A DNA stretch of 64,000 nt from Deltaproteobacteria bacterium CSP1-8 (GCA_001443455.1 LDXO01000004.1:73477-137476); one strand, 5' to 3'; shown: positions 9,431 through 18,663, counted from the first letter of the stretch. Notes: generated by a model from the letters alone, not told the origin. Program-made: numbers and translations.

Positions 9431-10678
9431 ATGACGGTCGCAAAGACAGTCCTCGGCAACGGCGTCACCATCCTCAGCGAGAACGTTCCCTATCTTCGTT
9501 CCGCCACCGTGGGGGTCTGGGTCTCCGTCGGCTCCCGCGCCGAGTCCCCCCCCGAGAACGGGATCAGCCACTTCATCGAGCACATGCTGTTCAAGGGGAC
9601 GGCGCGCAGGCAAGCCATCGACATTTCCCGGGAGATCGAATCGGTCGGCGGGACCATGAACGCCTGTACCGACCGGGAGTTCCTCTTTTTTTTCGGAAAG
9701 GTCCTGACGAAGGATTTCCCACTGGTCGCCGACCTCCTTTCGGATATCTACCTTTACTCCCTGTTCGACGGCCAGGAGCTCGACCGCGAGAAAGGGGTCG
9801 TCCTCCAGGAGATTCTCATGGTCGAGGACAGCCCCGAGGACCTGCTCCACGACTTCTTCCACGAATCGTACTGGGGGGGGCATCCGCTGGGGCTCCCGAT
9901 CCAGGGGACGTCCGGCAACGTCGCCGCGTTCACCCGGGAGCGCGTCACGGAGTATTTCCGCGACCGGTTCTGGCGGCGCGGGGTGATCGTTTCCGTGGTC
10001 GGGAACGTGCCGCACGAACGGGTGGTGGACGAGTTCGAGAGGGTGATGGGCCTGCTGCGCCTCGGGGAACGCCATGTTCCCGATCCCCCGCCGGTCCCGC
10101 GGCACGCGGTGTTCCTCAAGGGGAGGCCGATCGAACAGATCCACCTGTGCCTGGGCGCCCCCGCGGTGTCCCGGGCGAGCGAGTGGAAATACGCGGCCCA
10201 CGTCCTCAACGCCATTCTCGGGGGGAGCATGAGCAGCCGGCTCTTCCAGGAGATCCGCGAGAAGCGCGGCCTCGCCTACTCCGTGTTCTCCTCCCTCTCC
10301 TCCTACGCCGACACGGGGATCCTGAAGATCTGCGCGGGCACGACCCCGGACAAGGCCGGGGACGTGCTGGGGGTGACCGGGGAGGTCCTCGCGGACCTCG
10401 CGGCGGGCCGGATCGGCGAGGAGGAGGTCATCCTGGCCAAGGAACTGATCAAGGGGAACATGCTCTTGAGCATGGAAAGCGCCGAGTTCCGCATGACCCG
10501 GCTGGCGGTGAACGAGATGTTCCTCGGCCGCCTCGAGGAACCCGAGGAGGAGATCCGCCAGGTGGACGAGGTGACGCCGGAAAGGGTAAAAGCCCTCGCG
10601 GCCACCTTGTTTCGCCGTGAGTGCTTCTCCCTGGCCGCCGTGGGCGACGTGGCGGCCGCGGCCGCGCTTTCCTTCTGA
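9431..10678 (+). CDS. M16 family zinc peptidase (PqqL/YmxG-like processing protease)
   Basis: A 415-residue peptidase of the M16 (pitrilysin/mitochondrial processing peptidase) family. The inverted zinc motif HFIEH lies at residues 47-51, and a conserved downstream Glu occurs near EKGVVLQEILM. The C-terminal half has the inactive M16 domain, with GGSMSSRLFQEIREKRGLAY as its hallmark. Direct linkage pnp-M16-dut is common in Gram-positives and deltaproteobacteria. There is no signal peptide, so it is probably cytoplasmic. The substrate is unknown. Confidence 0.93.
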   Translation: MTVAKTVLGNGVTILSENVPYLRSATVGVWVSVGSRAESPPENGISHFIEHMLFKGTARRQAIDISREIESVGGTMNACTDREFLFFFGKVLTKDFPLVADLLSDIYLYSLFDGQELDREKGVVLQEILMVEDSPEDLLHDFFHESYWGGHPLGLPIQGTSGNVAAFTRERVTEYFRDRFWRRGVIVSVVGNVPHERVVDEFERVMGLLRLGERHVPDPPPVPRHAVFLKGRPIEQIHLCLGAPAVSRASEWKYAAHVLNAILGGSMSSRLFQEIREKRGLAYSVFSSLSSYADTGILKICAGTTPDKAGDVLGVTGEVLADLAAGRIGEEEVILAKELIKGNMLLSMESAEFRMTRLAVNEMFLGRLEEPEEEIRQVDEVTPERVKALAATLFRRECFSLAAVGDVAAAAALSF

Positions 10679-10681
10679 CGG

Positions 10682-11131
10682 ATGGAGACCATTCATTCGA
10701 TCCCCGTCCGTTTCGTCCGCGAGGGCAGCCGGAATCTTCTCCCCGCCTACCAGACGGCGGGCGCCTCGGGGATGGATCTTCGTGCCGATATCGAGGGGGA
10801 GGTCACCATTTCCCCCCAGGGCAGGGCGCTCATCCCGACGGGGATTTCGGTGGAGATCCCTTCCGGGATGGAGGGACAGGTGCGGCCCCGGAGCGGCCTG
10901 GCGATCCGCAACGGCGTCACCTGCCTGAATTCGCCCGGGACCATCGACTCCGATTACCGCGGCGAGATTTGCGTGATCCTCGTCAATCTCGGCGCCGAGC
11001 CCTTTTCCGTCCGGCGCGGCGACCGGATCGCGCAGCTTGTCTTCTCCTCCGTCGCCAAGGGGGCGTGGCGTGAGGTGGACGGCCTCGACCCGACTCCGAG
11101 GGGCGAGAGAGGGTTCGGGCATACCGGGTAG
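10682..11131 (+). CDS. dut: dUTP diphosphatase
   Basis: Hydrolyses dUTP to dUMP, preventing uracil incorporation and feeding thymidylate synthesis. All five trimeric dUTPase motifs are visible in the 149-residue protein: AGASGMDLRA, RPRSGLA, GTIDSDYRGEI, RRGDRIAQLVF and the C-terminal RGERGFGHTG. It starts three bases after the M16 protease stop, so translation is likely coupled. Confidence 0.96.
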   Translation: METIHSIPVRFVREGSRNLLPAYQTAGASGMDLRADIEGEVTISPQGRALIPTGISVEIPSGMEGQVRPRSGLAIRNGVTCLNSPGTIDSDYRGEICVILVNLGAEPFSVRRGDRIAQLVFSSVAKGAWREVDGLDPTPRGERGFGHTG

Positions 11132-11143
11132 GGGAGGGGCGCC

Positions 11144-12433
11144 GTGATCGAGAGATACACAAGGCCCGAGATGGCGAAAATCTGGGAGCCCGGGAACCGC
11201 TTCCGGATCTGGCTCGACATCGAGATTCTCGCGATGGAGGCGATGGCCCGGAAGGGCTGGGTTCCCGCCGACGCGCTCGCGCGGGTCCGCAAGAACGCGA
11301 AGTTCGACATCCCCCGGATCGACGAGATCGAGAAGCGGGTCAAGCACGACGTCATCGCCTTTCTCACCTCGGTCGCCGAGCACATCGGGGAAGACTCGCG
11401 GTTCCTCCACGTAGGGATGACCAGCTCCGACGTTCTCGACACGTCCCTTGCCGTGCAGATGCGCCAGGCCCTCACCCTCCTCATCCGGGAGGCCCGAAAG
11501 GTCTTCGAGGTCCTGAAACAACGGGCCTTCGAGCACAAGGACACGGTGATGATCGGCCGCACCCACGGCATCCACGCCGAGCCGGTGACGTTCGGGCTCA
11601 AGATGGCCCTGTGGGCCGACGAGATGCGCCGGAACATCGCCCGGCTCAGGCGCTCCCGGGAGGTGATCTCGGTAGGGAAGCTTTCCGGGGCGGTCGGCAC
11701 GTTCGCCACCATCGACCCGTTGGTGGAGGAGCACGTCTGCCGGAAGTTGTCCTTGCGGCCCGCGCCCGTCTCGACCCAGATCGTCCAGCGGGACCGTCAC
11801 GCCGAGGTGTTCGCCACCCTCGCCGTCGTCGGATCCTCCCTCGAGAAGTTCGCCACCGAGATCCGGCACCTGCAGAGGACCGAGGTTCTCGAGGCCGAGG
11901 AGCACTTCTCGGCAGGGCAGAAAGGGTCCTCGGCGATGCCCCACAAACGCAACCCGGTCCTGTCCGAGAATTTGTGCGGGCTCGCGCGACTCCTCCGGGG
12001 GTACGCGGTCACCGCTTTTGAGAACGTGGCTCTATGGCACGAACGCGACATCAGCCACTCCTCGGCAGAGAGAGTGATCGCGCCGGATGCCACCATCGTG
12101 CTCGATTTCGCTCTTGCGCGTTTCCGGGGGATGATCGAGACGCTGGTCGTCTACCCGGAACGGATGAAAAAAAACATCGCGAGGACGCATGGCCTCCTGT
12201 TCTCCCAACGGGTCATGCTGGCGCTAGCCGCCCGGGGCCTGACGCGCGAGCGGGCGTACGAGATCGTCCAGAAGTCGGCCATGGAGGCCTGGCGGAAGGA
12301 GAAGGACCTGGCCGGCCTTCTGTGGAAGGACCCCGAGGTCCGGTCACGGCTGAGACGCGAGGAGTTCCGGGAACTGTTCGACATGAAGCATTACCTGAGG
12401 AACATCGACGCCATATTCGACCGCGTGTTCTGA
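11144..12433 (+). CDS. purB: Adenylosuccinate lyase
   Basis: Catalyses two steps of purine synthesis: cleavage of SAICAR to AICAR and of adenylosuccinate to AMP. The 429-residue protein starts at GTG with GGGGAGGGG upstream and has the fumarase/aspartase superfamily signature GSSAMPHKRNPVLSENL, plus the conserved HVGMTSSDVLDT and RTHGIHAEP segments. Length matches the Bacillus-type enzyme. It is separated from purF by 240 bases of possible regulatory sequence. Confidence 0.96.
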   Translation: MIERYTRPEMAKIWEPGNRFRIWLDIEILAMEAMARKGWVPADALARVRKNAKFDIPRIDEIEKRVKHDVIAFLTSVAEHIGEDSRFLHVGMTSSDVLDTSLAVQMRQALTLLIREARKVFEVLKQRAFEHKDTVMIGRTHGIHAEPVTFGLKMALWADEMRRNIARLRRSREVISVGKLSGAVGTFATIDPLVEEHVCRKLSLRPAPVSTQIVQRDRHAEVFATLAVVGSSLEKFATEIRHLQRTEVLEAEEHFSAGQKGSSAMPHKRNPVLSENLCGLARLLRGYAVTAFENVALWHERDISHSSAERVIAPDATIVLDFALARFRGMIETLVVYPERMKKNIARTHGLLFSQRVMLALAARGLTRERAYEIVQKSAMEAWRKEKDLAGLLWKDPEVRSRLRREEFRELFDMKHYLRNIDAIFDRVF

Positions 12434-12673
12434 ATGAGGGCCTGCAAGACGCCGGTTTTCATTCGGCGGTAACGGGAAGGCAGGCGGATCGGGAAAAACG
12501 TCCTTCCGGCCGCCGTCGGGGAGTTCCGTATTACAATGAAAGAGCAAGGCGTTGCCGGTGGGGAGTATGTCGAGGTTTTTTAGGGCGGCCCGGGTCGTCG
12601 CCGGGGAAATCGCCAGGGCCTGGTCGGACGGCCCGGGAAACGCTCCGGGCTTCTAAGGAAGGGTGACACGGAC
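12434..12673 (+). promoter_or_regulatory. purB-purF intergenic region with hairpin and possible leader ORF
   Basis: This 240-base gap contains a hairpin with arms at 12631-12637 and 12644-12650 (GCCCGGG/TCCGGGC, one G-T pair, six-base loop) ending 23 bases before the purF start and followed only by TTCTAA, so it is a weak terminator at best. A 29-codon frame (12567-12656, starting [11 protein letters not shown]) spans it and stops just before the purF Shine-Dalgarno sequence. The layout resembles a leader or attenuator, but no known purine riboswitch could be matched with confidence. Confidence 0.3.
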
Positions 12674-14086
12674 GTGTTTCCGGAAATGCACGAAGAGTGC
12701 GGGATATTCGGGGTGTACGGCCACGCGGAGTCCGCGAACCTCACCTATCTCGGGCTTTACGCGCTCCAGCACCGGGGGCAGGAAAGTGCGGGGATCGCCT
12801 CCTCGGATGGGGAGGTCATCACCTTCCACAAGGAGATGGGGCTGGTCGCCGACATCTTTTCCGAGGACATCCTCGCGAGGCTGACCGGCAACATCGCCAT
12901 CGGGCACGTGCGCTACTCCACGACCGGCACGTCCGAGTTGAAAAACGCGCAACCCTTCGTCGTCGATTTCGAGAGCGGCTCCATCGCCATCGCGCACAAC
13001 GGAAACCTGGTCAACGCCCACAGGCTCAAGACCGACCTCGAGGTCGAGGGGTCGATTTTCCAGTCGACCATGGACACGGAAGTGATCGTCCACCTGATCG
13101 CCCGGTCGCGGGAAGGCCGGATCGAGGACCGGATCGTGGACGCCCTCTCCCGCGTCCGGGGTGCGTATTCGCTCGTCTTTCTGACCCGGGACAAGCTCAT
13201 CGGGGTGCGGGATCCGCACGGGATCCGGCCCCTCGTGTTCGGGAAGATCAAGGGGGGGTACGTCCTCTGCTCGGAGACGTGCGCCCTGGACCTCATCGAG
13301 GGCGAGGTTCTCCGCGAGGTGGAGCCGGGCGAGATGATCGTGGTCGACGAGCGCGGCGCCCGGTCGTCCCGCCCGTTCTTCCCCGCACCGCCCCGGTTCT
13401 GCATCTTCGAGCACGTCTACTTCGCCCGACCCGACTCGATCCTCGGCGGCGCCTCGGTCTACCAGGTCCGCAAGCGCCTCGGGCGCCAGCTCGCGAAGGA
13501 GTGCCCGGCGGAGGCGGACATCGTCATTCCCGTCCCCGACTCGGGCGTGCCTGCGGCGCTCGGATACTCGGAGACATCGGGCATTCCCTTCGAGATGGGC
13601 CTGATCCGGAACCACTACGTGGGGAGGACCTTCATCGAGCCGCAGCAATCGATCCGGCACTTCGGCGTGAAGATCAAGCTGAACGCGGTCCGGGACGTGG
13701 TGGGCGGAAAGCGCGTCATCGTGGTCGACGATTCGATCGTCCGCGGGACCACGGGGCGCAAGATCATCAGGATGATCCGGGACGCCGGGGGGAAGGAGGT
13801 CCACGTGCGGGTCAGTTCCCCGCCCACGACCCACCCGTGCTTCTACGGGATCGACACGCCCCTGCGGCGAGACCTCATCGGGGCGACCCACACCCTCGAG
13901 GAGATCAACCGGTACCTCACCTCCGACAGTCTGGGGTACCTGAGCACGGAGGGTCTCCACGCCTGCGTCCCCAACGGAGGGAAGGGGTACTGCGACGCCT
14001 GCTTCACGGGTGACTACATGGTGCCCCTCGATGTCCGGGAGACCGAGGAGCAACTCCCGCTGTTCCGCGGATCCGTCAGGATCTGA
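12674..14086 (+). CDS. purF: Amidophosphoribosyltransferase
   Basis: First committed enzyme of purine synthesis (PRPP plus glutamine to phosphoribosylamine). The GTG start (AAGGAAGGG about 8 bases upstream) gives a short propeptide before the N-terminal nucleophile Cys of ECGIFGVYG. The PRPP-binding loop is [14 protein letters not shown]. All four cysteines expected for the [4Fe-4S] cluster of the Bacillus-type enzyme appear present: [22 protein letters not shown] and the CDACF pair near the end. This indicates the oxygen-labile Fe-S form. Length is 470 residues, normal for the family. Confidence 0.97.
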   Translation: MFPEMHEECGIFGVYGHAESANLTYLGLYALQHRGQESAGIASSDGEVITFHKEMGLVADIFSEDILARLTGNIAIGHVRYSTTGTSELKNAQPFVVDFESGSIAIAHNGNLVNAHRLKTDLEVEGSIFQSTMDTEVIVHLIARSREGRIEDRIVDALSRVRGAYSLVFLTRDKLIGVRDPHGIRPLVFGKIKGGYVLCSETCALDLIEGEVLREVEPGEMIVVDERGARSSRPFFPAPPRFCIFEHVYFARPDSILGGASVYQVRKRLGRQLAKECPAEADIVIPVPDSGVPAALGYSETSGIPFEMGLIRNHYVGRTFIEPQQSIRHFGVKIKLNAVRDVVGGKRVIVVDDSIVRGTTGRKIIRMIRDAGGKEVHVRVSSPPTTHPCFYGIDTPLRRDLIGATHTLEEINRYLTSDSLGYLSTEGLHACVPNGGKGYCDACFTGDYMVPLDVRETEEQLPLFRGSVRI

Positions 14087-14127
14087 CGCATAGACGGATC
14101 GAATTCCGACCGGAGGGCAAAAGACGC

Positions 14128-14682
14128 ATGGCCGGCGACCGGGAGCGTTTCCTTGCGATTCTGAAAGAGAAGAGCTACGAGAAGAAGAAGGTGATCCTCT
14201 CCTCGGGGCGCGAGTCCGATTTCTACATCGACTGCAAGCAGGCGACGCTTGACGCCGAGGGAGCCGTTCTGACCGGGAGGATCCTCTGCGAGATGCTGGA
14301 AAAGGACGGGATGCCCGAGGCGGTGGGGGGGATCACGCTGGGGGCGGACCCGATCGTGACCGCCGTCTCCCTGACCAGCGCCCTCCGGGGAAACCCGATT
14401 CCCGCCTTCATCATCCGGAAGGAGCCCAAGAAGCACGGAACCTCCCAGTGGGTCGAAGGGATGAAAAATCTGCGCCCGGGCATGCGGGTCGCCATCGTGG
14501 AGGACGTGGTCACCACCGGGGCGTCCACTCTCCGGGCGATCGAACGGGCCGAGGGGGTCGGCCTGGTGGTCTCCCGGGTGCTCTGCATCGTCGACCGGAA
14601 CGAGGGCGGATCGGAGTTCCTGTCGGGAAGGGGATACCGTCTCGAGCCGATGTTCCGGAAGGAGGACGTGGAAAATGCGTGA
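14128..14682 (+). CDS. pyrE: Orotate phosphoribosyltransferase
   Basis: Transfers phosphoribose from PRPP to orotate, giving OMP in pyrimidine synthesis. The 184-residue product has the PRPP-binding motif VAIVEDVVTTGASTL and the N-terminal ILSSGRESDFYIDCKQ typical of OPRT. The ATG follows AGGGCAAAAGACGC. Directly downstream of purF, it links purine and pyrimidine PRPP-using steps in one transcript. It overlaps the next gene by eight bases. Confidence 0.95.
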   Translation: MAGDRERFLAILKEKSYEKKKVILSSGRESDFYIDCKQATLDAEGAVLTGRILCEMLEKDGMPEAVGGITLGADPIVTAVSLTSALRGNPIPAFIIRKEPKKHGTSQWVEGMKNLRPGMRVAIVEDVVTTGASTLRAIERAEGVGLVVSRVLCIVDRNEGGSEFLSGRGYRLEPMFRKEDVENA

Positions 14683-15310
14683 GGGCCGGGTTCTCCGGAC
14701 GGGTTGCCTCCTCGCGGCGGCGATCGCGGCCGTCGGCTTCCTGTCCGCCGGCTGCGGGACCCGCGTGATGTCGATCTACGAGAAGGTGCTGGGCTCGAAG
14801 CGGTACGCGCGCACCACCGAGGCGTTCACGCGCACCAAGGAAGTCCACGACGGCCTGGATACCCGGTTCATTCTCTCCTCCACGTGGCTTTCCCCCGAGT
14901 GGCTCCGGGCGTTTTCGGAGGAGTACGCGAACATCTACTACCTCGACGCCGGGCGGAAGGAGCAGATGATCGACCGGTGGAGAGGGGAGTCCGAACGGTA
15001 CGAGCGGTTCTTCGTCGCCCTCTTCACCCCCGACGACCGTACGAACGACCTCGACAAGGAGGGGACCCTGTGGACCCTCCACCTCGTGCGGGCGGACGAG
15101 ATGGATTTCGAGCCGGTCTACGTGAGGAAGACCCCCTTGCGCCCCGAGGAGGTGTCGCGGTTCTTCCCCTACTCGGGCACCTGGTACCGGGCCTACGAGG
15201 TGGCGTTCCCGAAAGACGCCGGGGAGAAGGTGGAGGCGAACGCCGGCGCCCCCCGCTTCAAGATGGTCCTCTCCGGGGTCCAGGGGCGAGCCGTGTTGTT
15301 CTGGAACTAG
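14675..15310 (+). CDS. Predicted lipoprotein of unknown function
   Basis: A 211-residue protein whose family I do not recognise. An N-terminal signal (about residues 9-25) ends in the lipobox LSAGC, so it is probably lipidated and exported. The mature part is rich in aromatic and charged residues and has no catalytic motif I can name. It overlaps pyrE by eight bases, so it is cotranscribed although functionally unrelated. Its TAG stop lies in the first three bases of the terminal repeat of the element at 15308-15635; removing the element and one TA copy still restores an AAC-TAG ending, so the protein does not seem truncated. Confidence 0.8.
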   Translation: MREGRVLRTGCLLAAAIAAVGFLSAGCGTRVMSIYEKVLGSKRYARTTEAFTRTKEVHDGLDTRFILSSTWLSPEWLRAFSEEYANIYYLDAGRKEQMIDRWRGESERYERFFVALFTPDDRTNDLDKEGTLWTLHLVRADEMDFEPVYVRKTPLRPEEVSRFFPYSGTWYRAYEVAFPKDAGEKVEANAGAPRFKMVLSGVQGRAVLFWN

Positions 15311-15635
15311 TGTCGCGTCTCGAAAACACATTGACAACGAGTCCGTCTCCGCGCACGGGCTCGCGGGTGGCTTCCTCTCCGCTACGCTCGCGACCTTGCG
15401 CCCGCTCGCTGCCGGTTCCGCTCACCGGGGACATTCCGGGGACATTCCTATCTCAGGTCGCACGTTGAGGAGTGTCCCCGCCCACCAGGATGCGGGAGAG
15501 GAGTGTCCCCGCCCATTCGCTCCACAGGCCGCTGCGAGGAACCCCCCGCAGCGCCCTGTGCGCGGAATGGCCGCCTGTCCCGGGCTATCCCGGCGGCGGA
15601 TCGGTGCGTCAAGCTATTTACGAGACGGTGCACTA
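15308..15635. mobile_element. Non-coding inverted-repeat element (MITE-like), copy 1
   Basis: A 328-base element bounded by imperfect terminal inverted repeats beginning TAGTG-N3-CGTCTCG and flanked by TA. The right end, read inward, is nearly identical over about 38 bases to the left end of the second copy at 44067. It lies exactly between the convergent lipoprotein and nadB genes; both stop codons are TAGs formed at its edges. The interior carries intergenic repeat modules with GGGGACATTCC/GGAGTGTCCCC boxes and no coding frame. The TA duplication suggests mobilisation in trans by an IS630/Tc1-like transposase (inference). Confidence 0.7.
15381..15555. repeat. Intergenic repeat modules A-B-C (copy in element 1)
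   Basis: Three blocks recur elsewhere in the window. Block A (about 15381-15423, GCTCGCGACC ... TTCCGCTC), block B (about 15424-15510, ACCGGGGACATTCC ... GAGTGTCCCCGCCCA) and block C (about 15512-15550, TTCGCTCCACAGGCCGC ... AACCCCCCGC). The copy at 18.95-19.11 kb has the order A-C-B; the copy at 38.9 kb has the A-side extension and C, inverted. Block B holds inverted 12-base boxes and can fold. Confidence 0.75.
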
Positions 15636-17240
15636 GAACCAGGTGCGCCGGATGATGGTGTCCCTTCTCCCGTGCTCCTCGTCGACGTACGGGTAGTCGA
15701 TCGTGGAGTGCAGCCCCCGGCTTTCCTTCCGCTGCATGGCGCAGCGGACGATCAGTTCCGCGACGGTGCTGATGTTGCGCAGCTCCAGCAGGTCCCCCGT
15801 CACCTTGAAGTTCCAGTAGTACTCCGAGATCTCCTTTTTCAGAAGCTCGATCCGGTCGAGCGCCCTCTCGAGCCTCTTGTTCGAGCGGACGATGCCCACG
15901 TAGTTCCACATCAGGCGGCGGATCTCGTCCCAGTTGTGGGAGACCACGACCGCCTCGTCCGAATCCTGCGCGTTCCCCGGATCCCATCCGGGCACGTGGA
16001 TCTTGAGGCGCGGTTTCCCCGCGTACGCATGCGCGGCCCGGGCGACCGCCCGGTCGGAGAAGACCAGGGCCTCCAGGAGGGAGTTGGAGGCGAGGCGGTT
16101 GGCGCCGTGAAGCCCGGTGCTGGCGCACTCGCCGATGGCGAACAGCCCCCGGATGTCGGTCTCTCCGTTCCCGTCGGTCCGGATCCCCCCGCACTGGTAG
16201 TGCGCCGCGGGGACGACCGGGAGCGGCTCCTTCGTCATGTCGATCCCGAAGTCCAGGCACGTCTTGTAGATGTTCGGGAACCGCTTCCGGAGGAAGGCGG
16301 CCCCCTTGTGCGTGATGTCCAGATAGACGCAGTCTTCCCCCGTGCGTTTCAGTTCCGCGTCGATGGCGCGGGCGACAATGTCCCGGGGAGCGAGTTCCGT
16401 CATCGGATGCACCCCTTTCATGAACCGTTTGCCCGCCCGGTTGAGCAGTTTCGCCCCCTCGCCGCGGACCGCTTCCGAAACGAGGAAGGACTTGGCGTGA
16501 GGATGATAGAGGCAGGTGGGGTGGAACTGGACGAATTCCATGTTGGCGATCGTCGCACCGGCCCGGTAGGCGATGGCGATGCCGTCCCCCGTGGCGATGT
16601 CGGGGTTGCTCGTGTAGAGATAGACTTTCCCGGCTCCCCCCGTGGAGAGGATGGTGGCGTCCGCGAGGAAGGTGTGGATCGCCCCCGTCTTGGTGTCGAG
16701 AACGTACGCGCCGATCGCCTCGTCCTCCTTCCGCCGGTCGAACGACTCCAGCTTGCGGCGGGTGATGAGGTTGACGGCGGTGTGGTTCTCGTAGATCCGG
16801 ATACGGCGGTCGGCCCGGGCGCGGGAAAGGAGGGCGCGCTCCACCTCGCGGCCGGTCAGGTCCTTGGCGTGGAAGATCCGTCGCTTCGAGTGTCCCCCCT
16901 CGCGTCCGAGGTCATACTCCTGACCCCCGTCCCGGCGGGTGAACCGGACCCCCCACTCGATCAGTTCCCGGATCTTCGAGGGGGCGTCCCGTACGACCAT
17001 GTCCACGACTTCGGCGTGGCAGAGGCCTGCCCCCGCCCGGTGGGTGTCCTCGATATGGGATTCGAACGAGTCCTCGCCGCTCCATACCGTGGCGATCCCC
17101 CCCTGGGCGTAGTTCGTGCTGGATTCGGAGGCCGCCCTTTTCGTGATGATCGTTACCGATCCCTTCCGGGCCGCACGGAGGGCAAAACTCAACCCCGCGA
17201 TGCCGCTTCCGATGACCAGATAGTGGGAATGCCGGTCCAT
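15633..17240 (-). CDS. nadB: L-aspartate oxidase
   Basis: Flavoenzyme oxidising aspartate to iminoaspartate, the first step of NAD synthesis, working with NadA. The 535-residue product has the FAD-binding [14 protein letters not shown] at the N terminus, the [10 protein letters not shown] loop, the EGGHSKRRI active-site region and the succinate-dehydrogenase-like [13 protein letters not shown] and [17 protein letters not shown] motifs. The ATG is preceded by GGAGG. It converges on the lipoprotein gene. Its TAG stop is supplied at the right terminal repeat of element 1, but the empty-site reconstruction gives the same stop. Confidence 0.95.
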   Translation of the reverse strand: MDRHSHYLVIGSGIAGLSFALRAARKGSVTIITKRAASESSTNYAQGGIATVWSGEDSFESHIEDTHRAGAGLCHAEVVDMVVRDAPSKIRELIEWGVRFTRRDGGQEYDLGREGGHSKRRIFHAKDLTGREVERALLSRARADRRIRIYENHTAVNLITRRKLESFDRRKEDEAIGAYVLDTKTGAIHTFLADATILSTGGAGKVYLYTSNPDIATGDGIAIAYRAGATIANMEFVQFHPTCLYHPHAKSFLVSEAVRGEGAKLLNRAGKRFMKGVHPMTELAPRDIVARAIDAELKRTGEDCVYLDITHKGAAFLRKRFPNIYKTCLDFGIDMTKEPLPVVPAAHYQCGGIRTDGNGETDIRGLFAIGECASTGLHGANRLASNSLLEALVFSDRAVARAAHAYAGKPRLKIHVPGWDPGNAQDSDEAVVVSHNWDEIRRLMWNYVGIVRSNKRLERALDRIELLKKEISEYYWNFKVTGDLLELRNISTVAELIVRCAMQRKESRGLHSTIDYPYVDEEHGRRDTIIRRTWF

Positions 17241-17270
17241 GTATTTCCTCCCGCGGGGTCCCCATGCCGA

Positions 17271-17300
17271 TTGACAAGGGGAAGCGCGATCTACTAAAAT
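17271..17300 (+). promoter_or_regulatory. Strong predicted sigma-70 promoter for the lytic transglycosylase gene
   Basis: A perfect TTGACA (17271-17276) and TAAAAT (17295-17300), separated by 18 bases, lie in the divergent gap between nadB and the transglycosylase. The predicted transcription start near 17307 is only about five bases before the best start codon at 17312, implying a very short or absent leader. Confidence 0.65.
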
Positions 17301-17311
17301 ACGAAATAACG

Positions 17312-17893
17312 ATGTATTTACGCATATTTTTAATCATATCCGCCTTCCTTTGTCCAACGGTTATTCGGGCGGACATCTACCGGTACGTGGACCGGGACGG
17401 GGTCGTCCACTTCACCAACACCCCGGGTGACGCTGGGGGAGAACTCTACCTCCGGGAGGCCCCGAAAGGTTCTCCCCGGGGGACCTTTTCGGGAAAACAG
17501 GAAGCCTGGATGATGGAATACGCCGATCGGTATTCCCGGGCGCACAACCTGTCCCCCGCGCTCGTCAAGGCGATCATCAAGGCGGAATCGAACGGGAAGC
17601 GCCTCGCCGTCTCTCCCAAGGGGGCGCAGGGGATGATGCAGCTCATGCCGTTCACCGCGAGGCAGATGAACGTCTCCGACCCCTTCGACCCGGTCGAGAA
17701 CATCGAGGGGGGAGTGAAGTACCTCAAGGAATTGCTCGGCACCTTCGGGGGGAACCTCCTCCACGCCGTGGCCGCCTACAACGCCGGCCCCGAGGCGGTG
17801 AAGAAGTACGGCGGCATCCCCCCGTACGAGGAAACCCGTCTTTACGTCAAAAGGGTGATGACCTACTACCGGCAATACCGTTCCGGCGAATGA
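17312..17893 (+). CDS. Exported lytic transglycosylase with DUF4124 domain
   Basis: The ATG at 17312 is chosen because a classic signal peptide follows directly ([20 protein letters not shown]); an ATG at 17264 would add 16 charged residues and overlap the promoter. The mature protein has a DUF4124 segment ([18 protein letters not shown]) and then an SLT/Slt70-type lysozyme-like domain with the catalytic Glu in [20 protein letters not shown], plus MMQLMP and [13 protein letters not shown]. It should cleave peptidoglycan in the periplasm. There is no Shine-Dalgarno sequence, consistent with leaderless translation. The stop overlaps pgsA. Confidence 0.93.
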   Translation: MYLRIFLIISAFLCPTVIRADIYRYVDRDGVVHFTNTPGDAGGELYLREAPKGSPRGTFSGKQEAWMMEYADRYSRAHNLSPALVKAIIKAESNGKRLAVSPKGAQGMMQLMPFTARQMNVSDPFDPVENIEGGVKYLKELLGTFGGNLLHAVAAYNAGPEAVKKYGGIPPYEETRLYVKRVMTYYRQYRSGE

Positions 17894-18462
17894 CCGGGAA
17901 CGGCCGGCTCAACCCGGCCAACCTCCTCACCCTTTTCCGCATCCTCACCGTGCCGGTCGTCGTTCTGCTGCTGTACACGCCGGGGACGCGCGACATATCC
18001 TTCTTCCGGTCGGTGGCGGCGACGATCCTCTTCACCGTGTCGTCCTTCACCGACCTGTTCGACGGATATATCGCGAGGCGCTACGGGATGGTTACCTCGC
18101 TCGGGAAACTCCTCGACCCGCTGGCGGACAAGCTCCTCGTCTGCGCGTCGATGGTGATGCTGATCCCCTCGGGCAGGGTGCCGGCCTGGATGGTGGCCAT
18201 CATCGTCGGTCGCGAAATCGGCGTCACGGCGCTCCGGGGCGCCGCCTCCACCGAGGGACTCGTCATCGCGGCCTCCCCCCTGGGAAAGGCGAAGACGATC
18301 CTGTTATCCATCGGGGTCGGGGCGCTCATCCTCAACTATCCGGTGATGGGGATCGACATCCACCTTCTGGGGATGCTTTTCCTGGCGGCCGGGCTGGTTC
18401 TCACGGCATGGTCGGGGTTGGACTATTTCTTACGGTTCGTCGGAGAAATATTCAAAAAGTAA
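17890..18462 (+). CDS. pgsA: CDP-diacylglycerol-glycerol-3-phosphate 3-phosphatidyltransferase
   Basis: Membrane enzyme making phosphatidylglycerol phosphate, the committed step to phosphatidylglycerol and cardiolipin. The 190-residue protein has the CDP-alcohol phosphotransferase signature spread over DLFDGYIARRYG and LGKLLDPLADKLL (DGxxAR...GxxxDxxxD), and several hydrophobic segments. It starts at an ATG overlapping the transglycosylase stop by four bases. tRNA-Gly follows 120 bases downstream with its own promoter. Confidence 0.93.
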   Translation: MTGNGRLNPANLLTLFRILTVPVVVLLLYTPGTRDISFFRSVAATILFTVSSFTDLFDGYIARRYGMVTSLGKLLDPLADKLLVCASMVMLIPSGRVPAWMVAIIVGREIGVTALRGAASTEGLVIAASPLGKAKTILLSIGVGALILNYPVMGIDIHLLGMLFLAAGLVLTAWSGLDYFLRFVGEIFKK

Positions 18463-18540
18463 TCGGCCCCGCGGCCAGGGGGCCATCTCCTGAATTCGTT
18501 CTTATCGGGTATTTTGTCGAGGGGGAGTGTCTCCCGCCAG

Positions 18541-18570
18541 TTGACAACCCTCAATCGATTTGCCTACAAT
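18541..18570 (+). promoter_or_regulatory. Predicted sigma-70 promoter of tRNA-Gly
   Basis: TTGACA at 18541-18546 and TACAAT at 18565-18570, 18 bases apart, lie 12 bases upstream of the tRNA-Gly 5' end. The hexamers match consensus at 6/6 and 5/6 positions. The placement right before a tRNA with its own terminator supports a single-gene unit. Confidence 0.75.
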
Positions 18571-18582
18571 CGAGGTCCCGAT

Positions 18583-18657
<75 letters not shown>

Positions 18658-18663
18658 TCGACG

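Noticed and set aside
9404..11944. 846-codon open frame on the minus strand across the M16 protease, dut and purB genes
   Set aside because: It is antisense to three well-recognised genes, and its translation has the Pro/Arg/His/Asp-rich composition of a high-GC shadow frame. No motif is recognisable.
12434..12673. PRPP/guanidine-type (ykkC) riboswitch upstream of purF
   Set aside because: CCTGGTCGGACGG slightly recalls the ykkC core, and a purine gene follows, but the upstream conserved CTAGGGTTCCG-like element is absent. Not enough to call.
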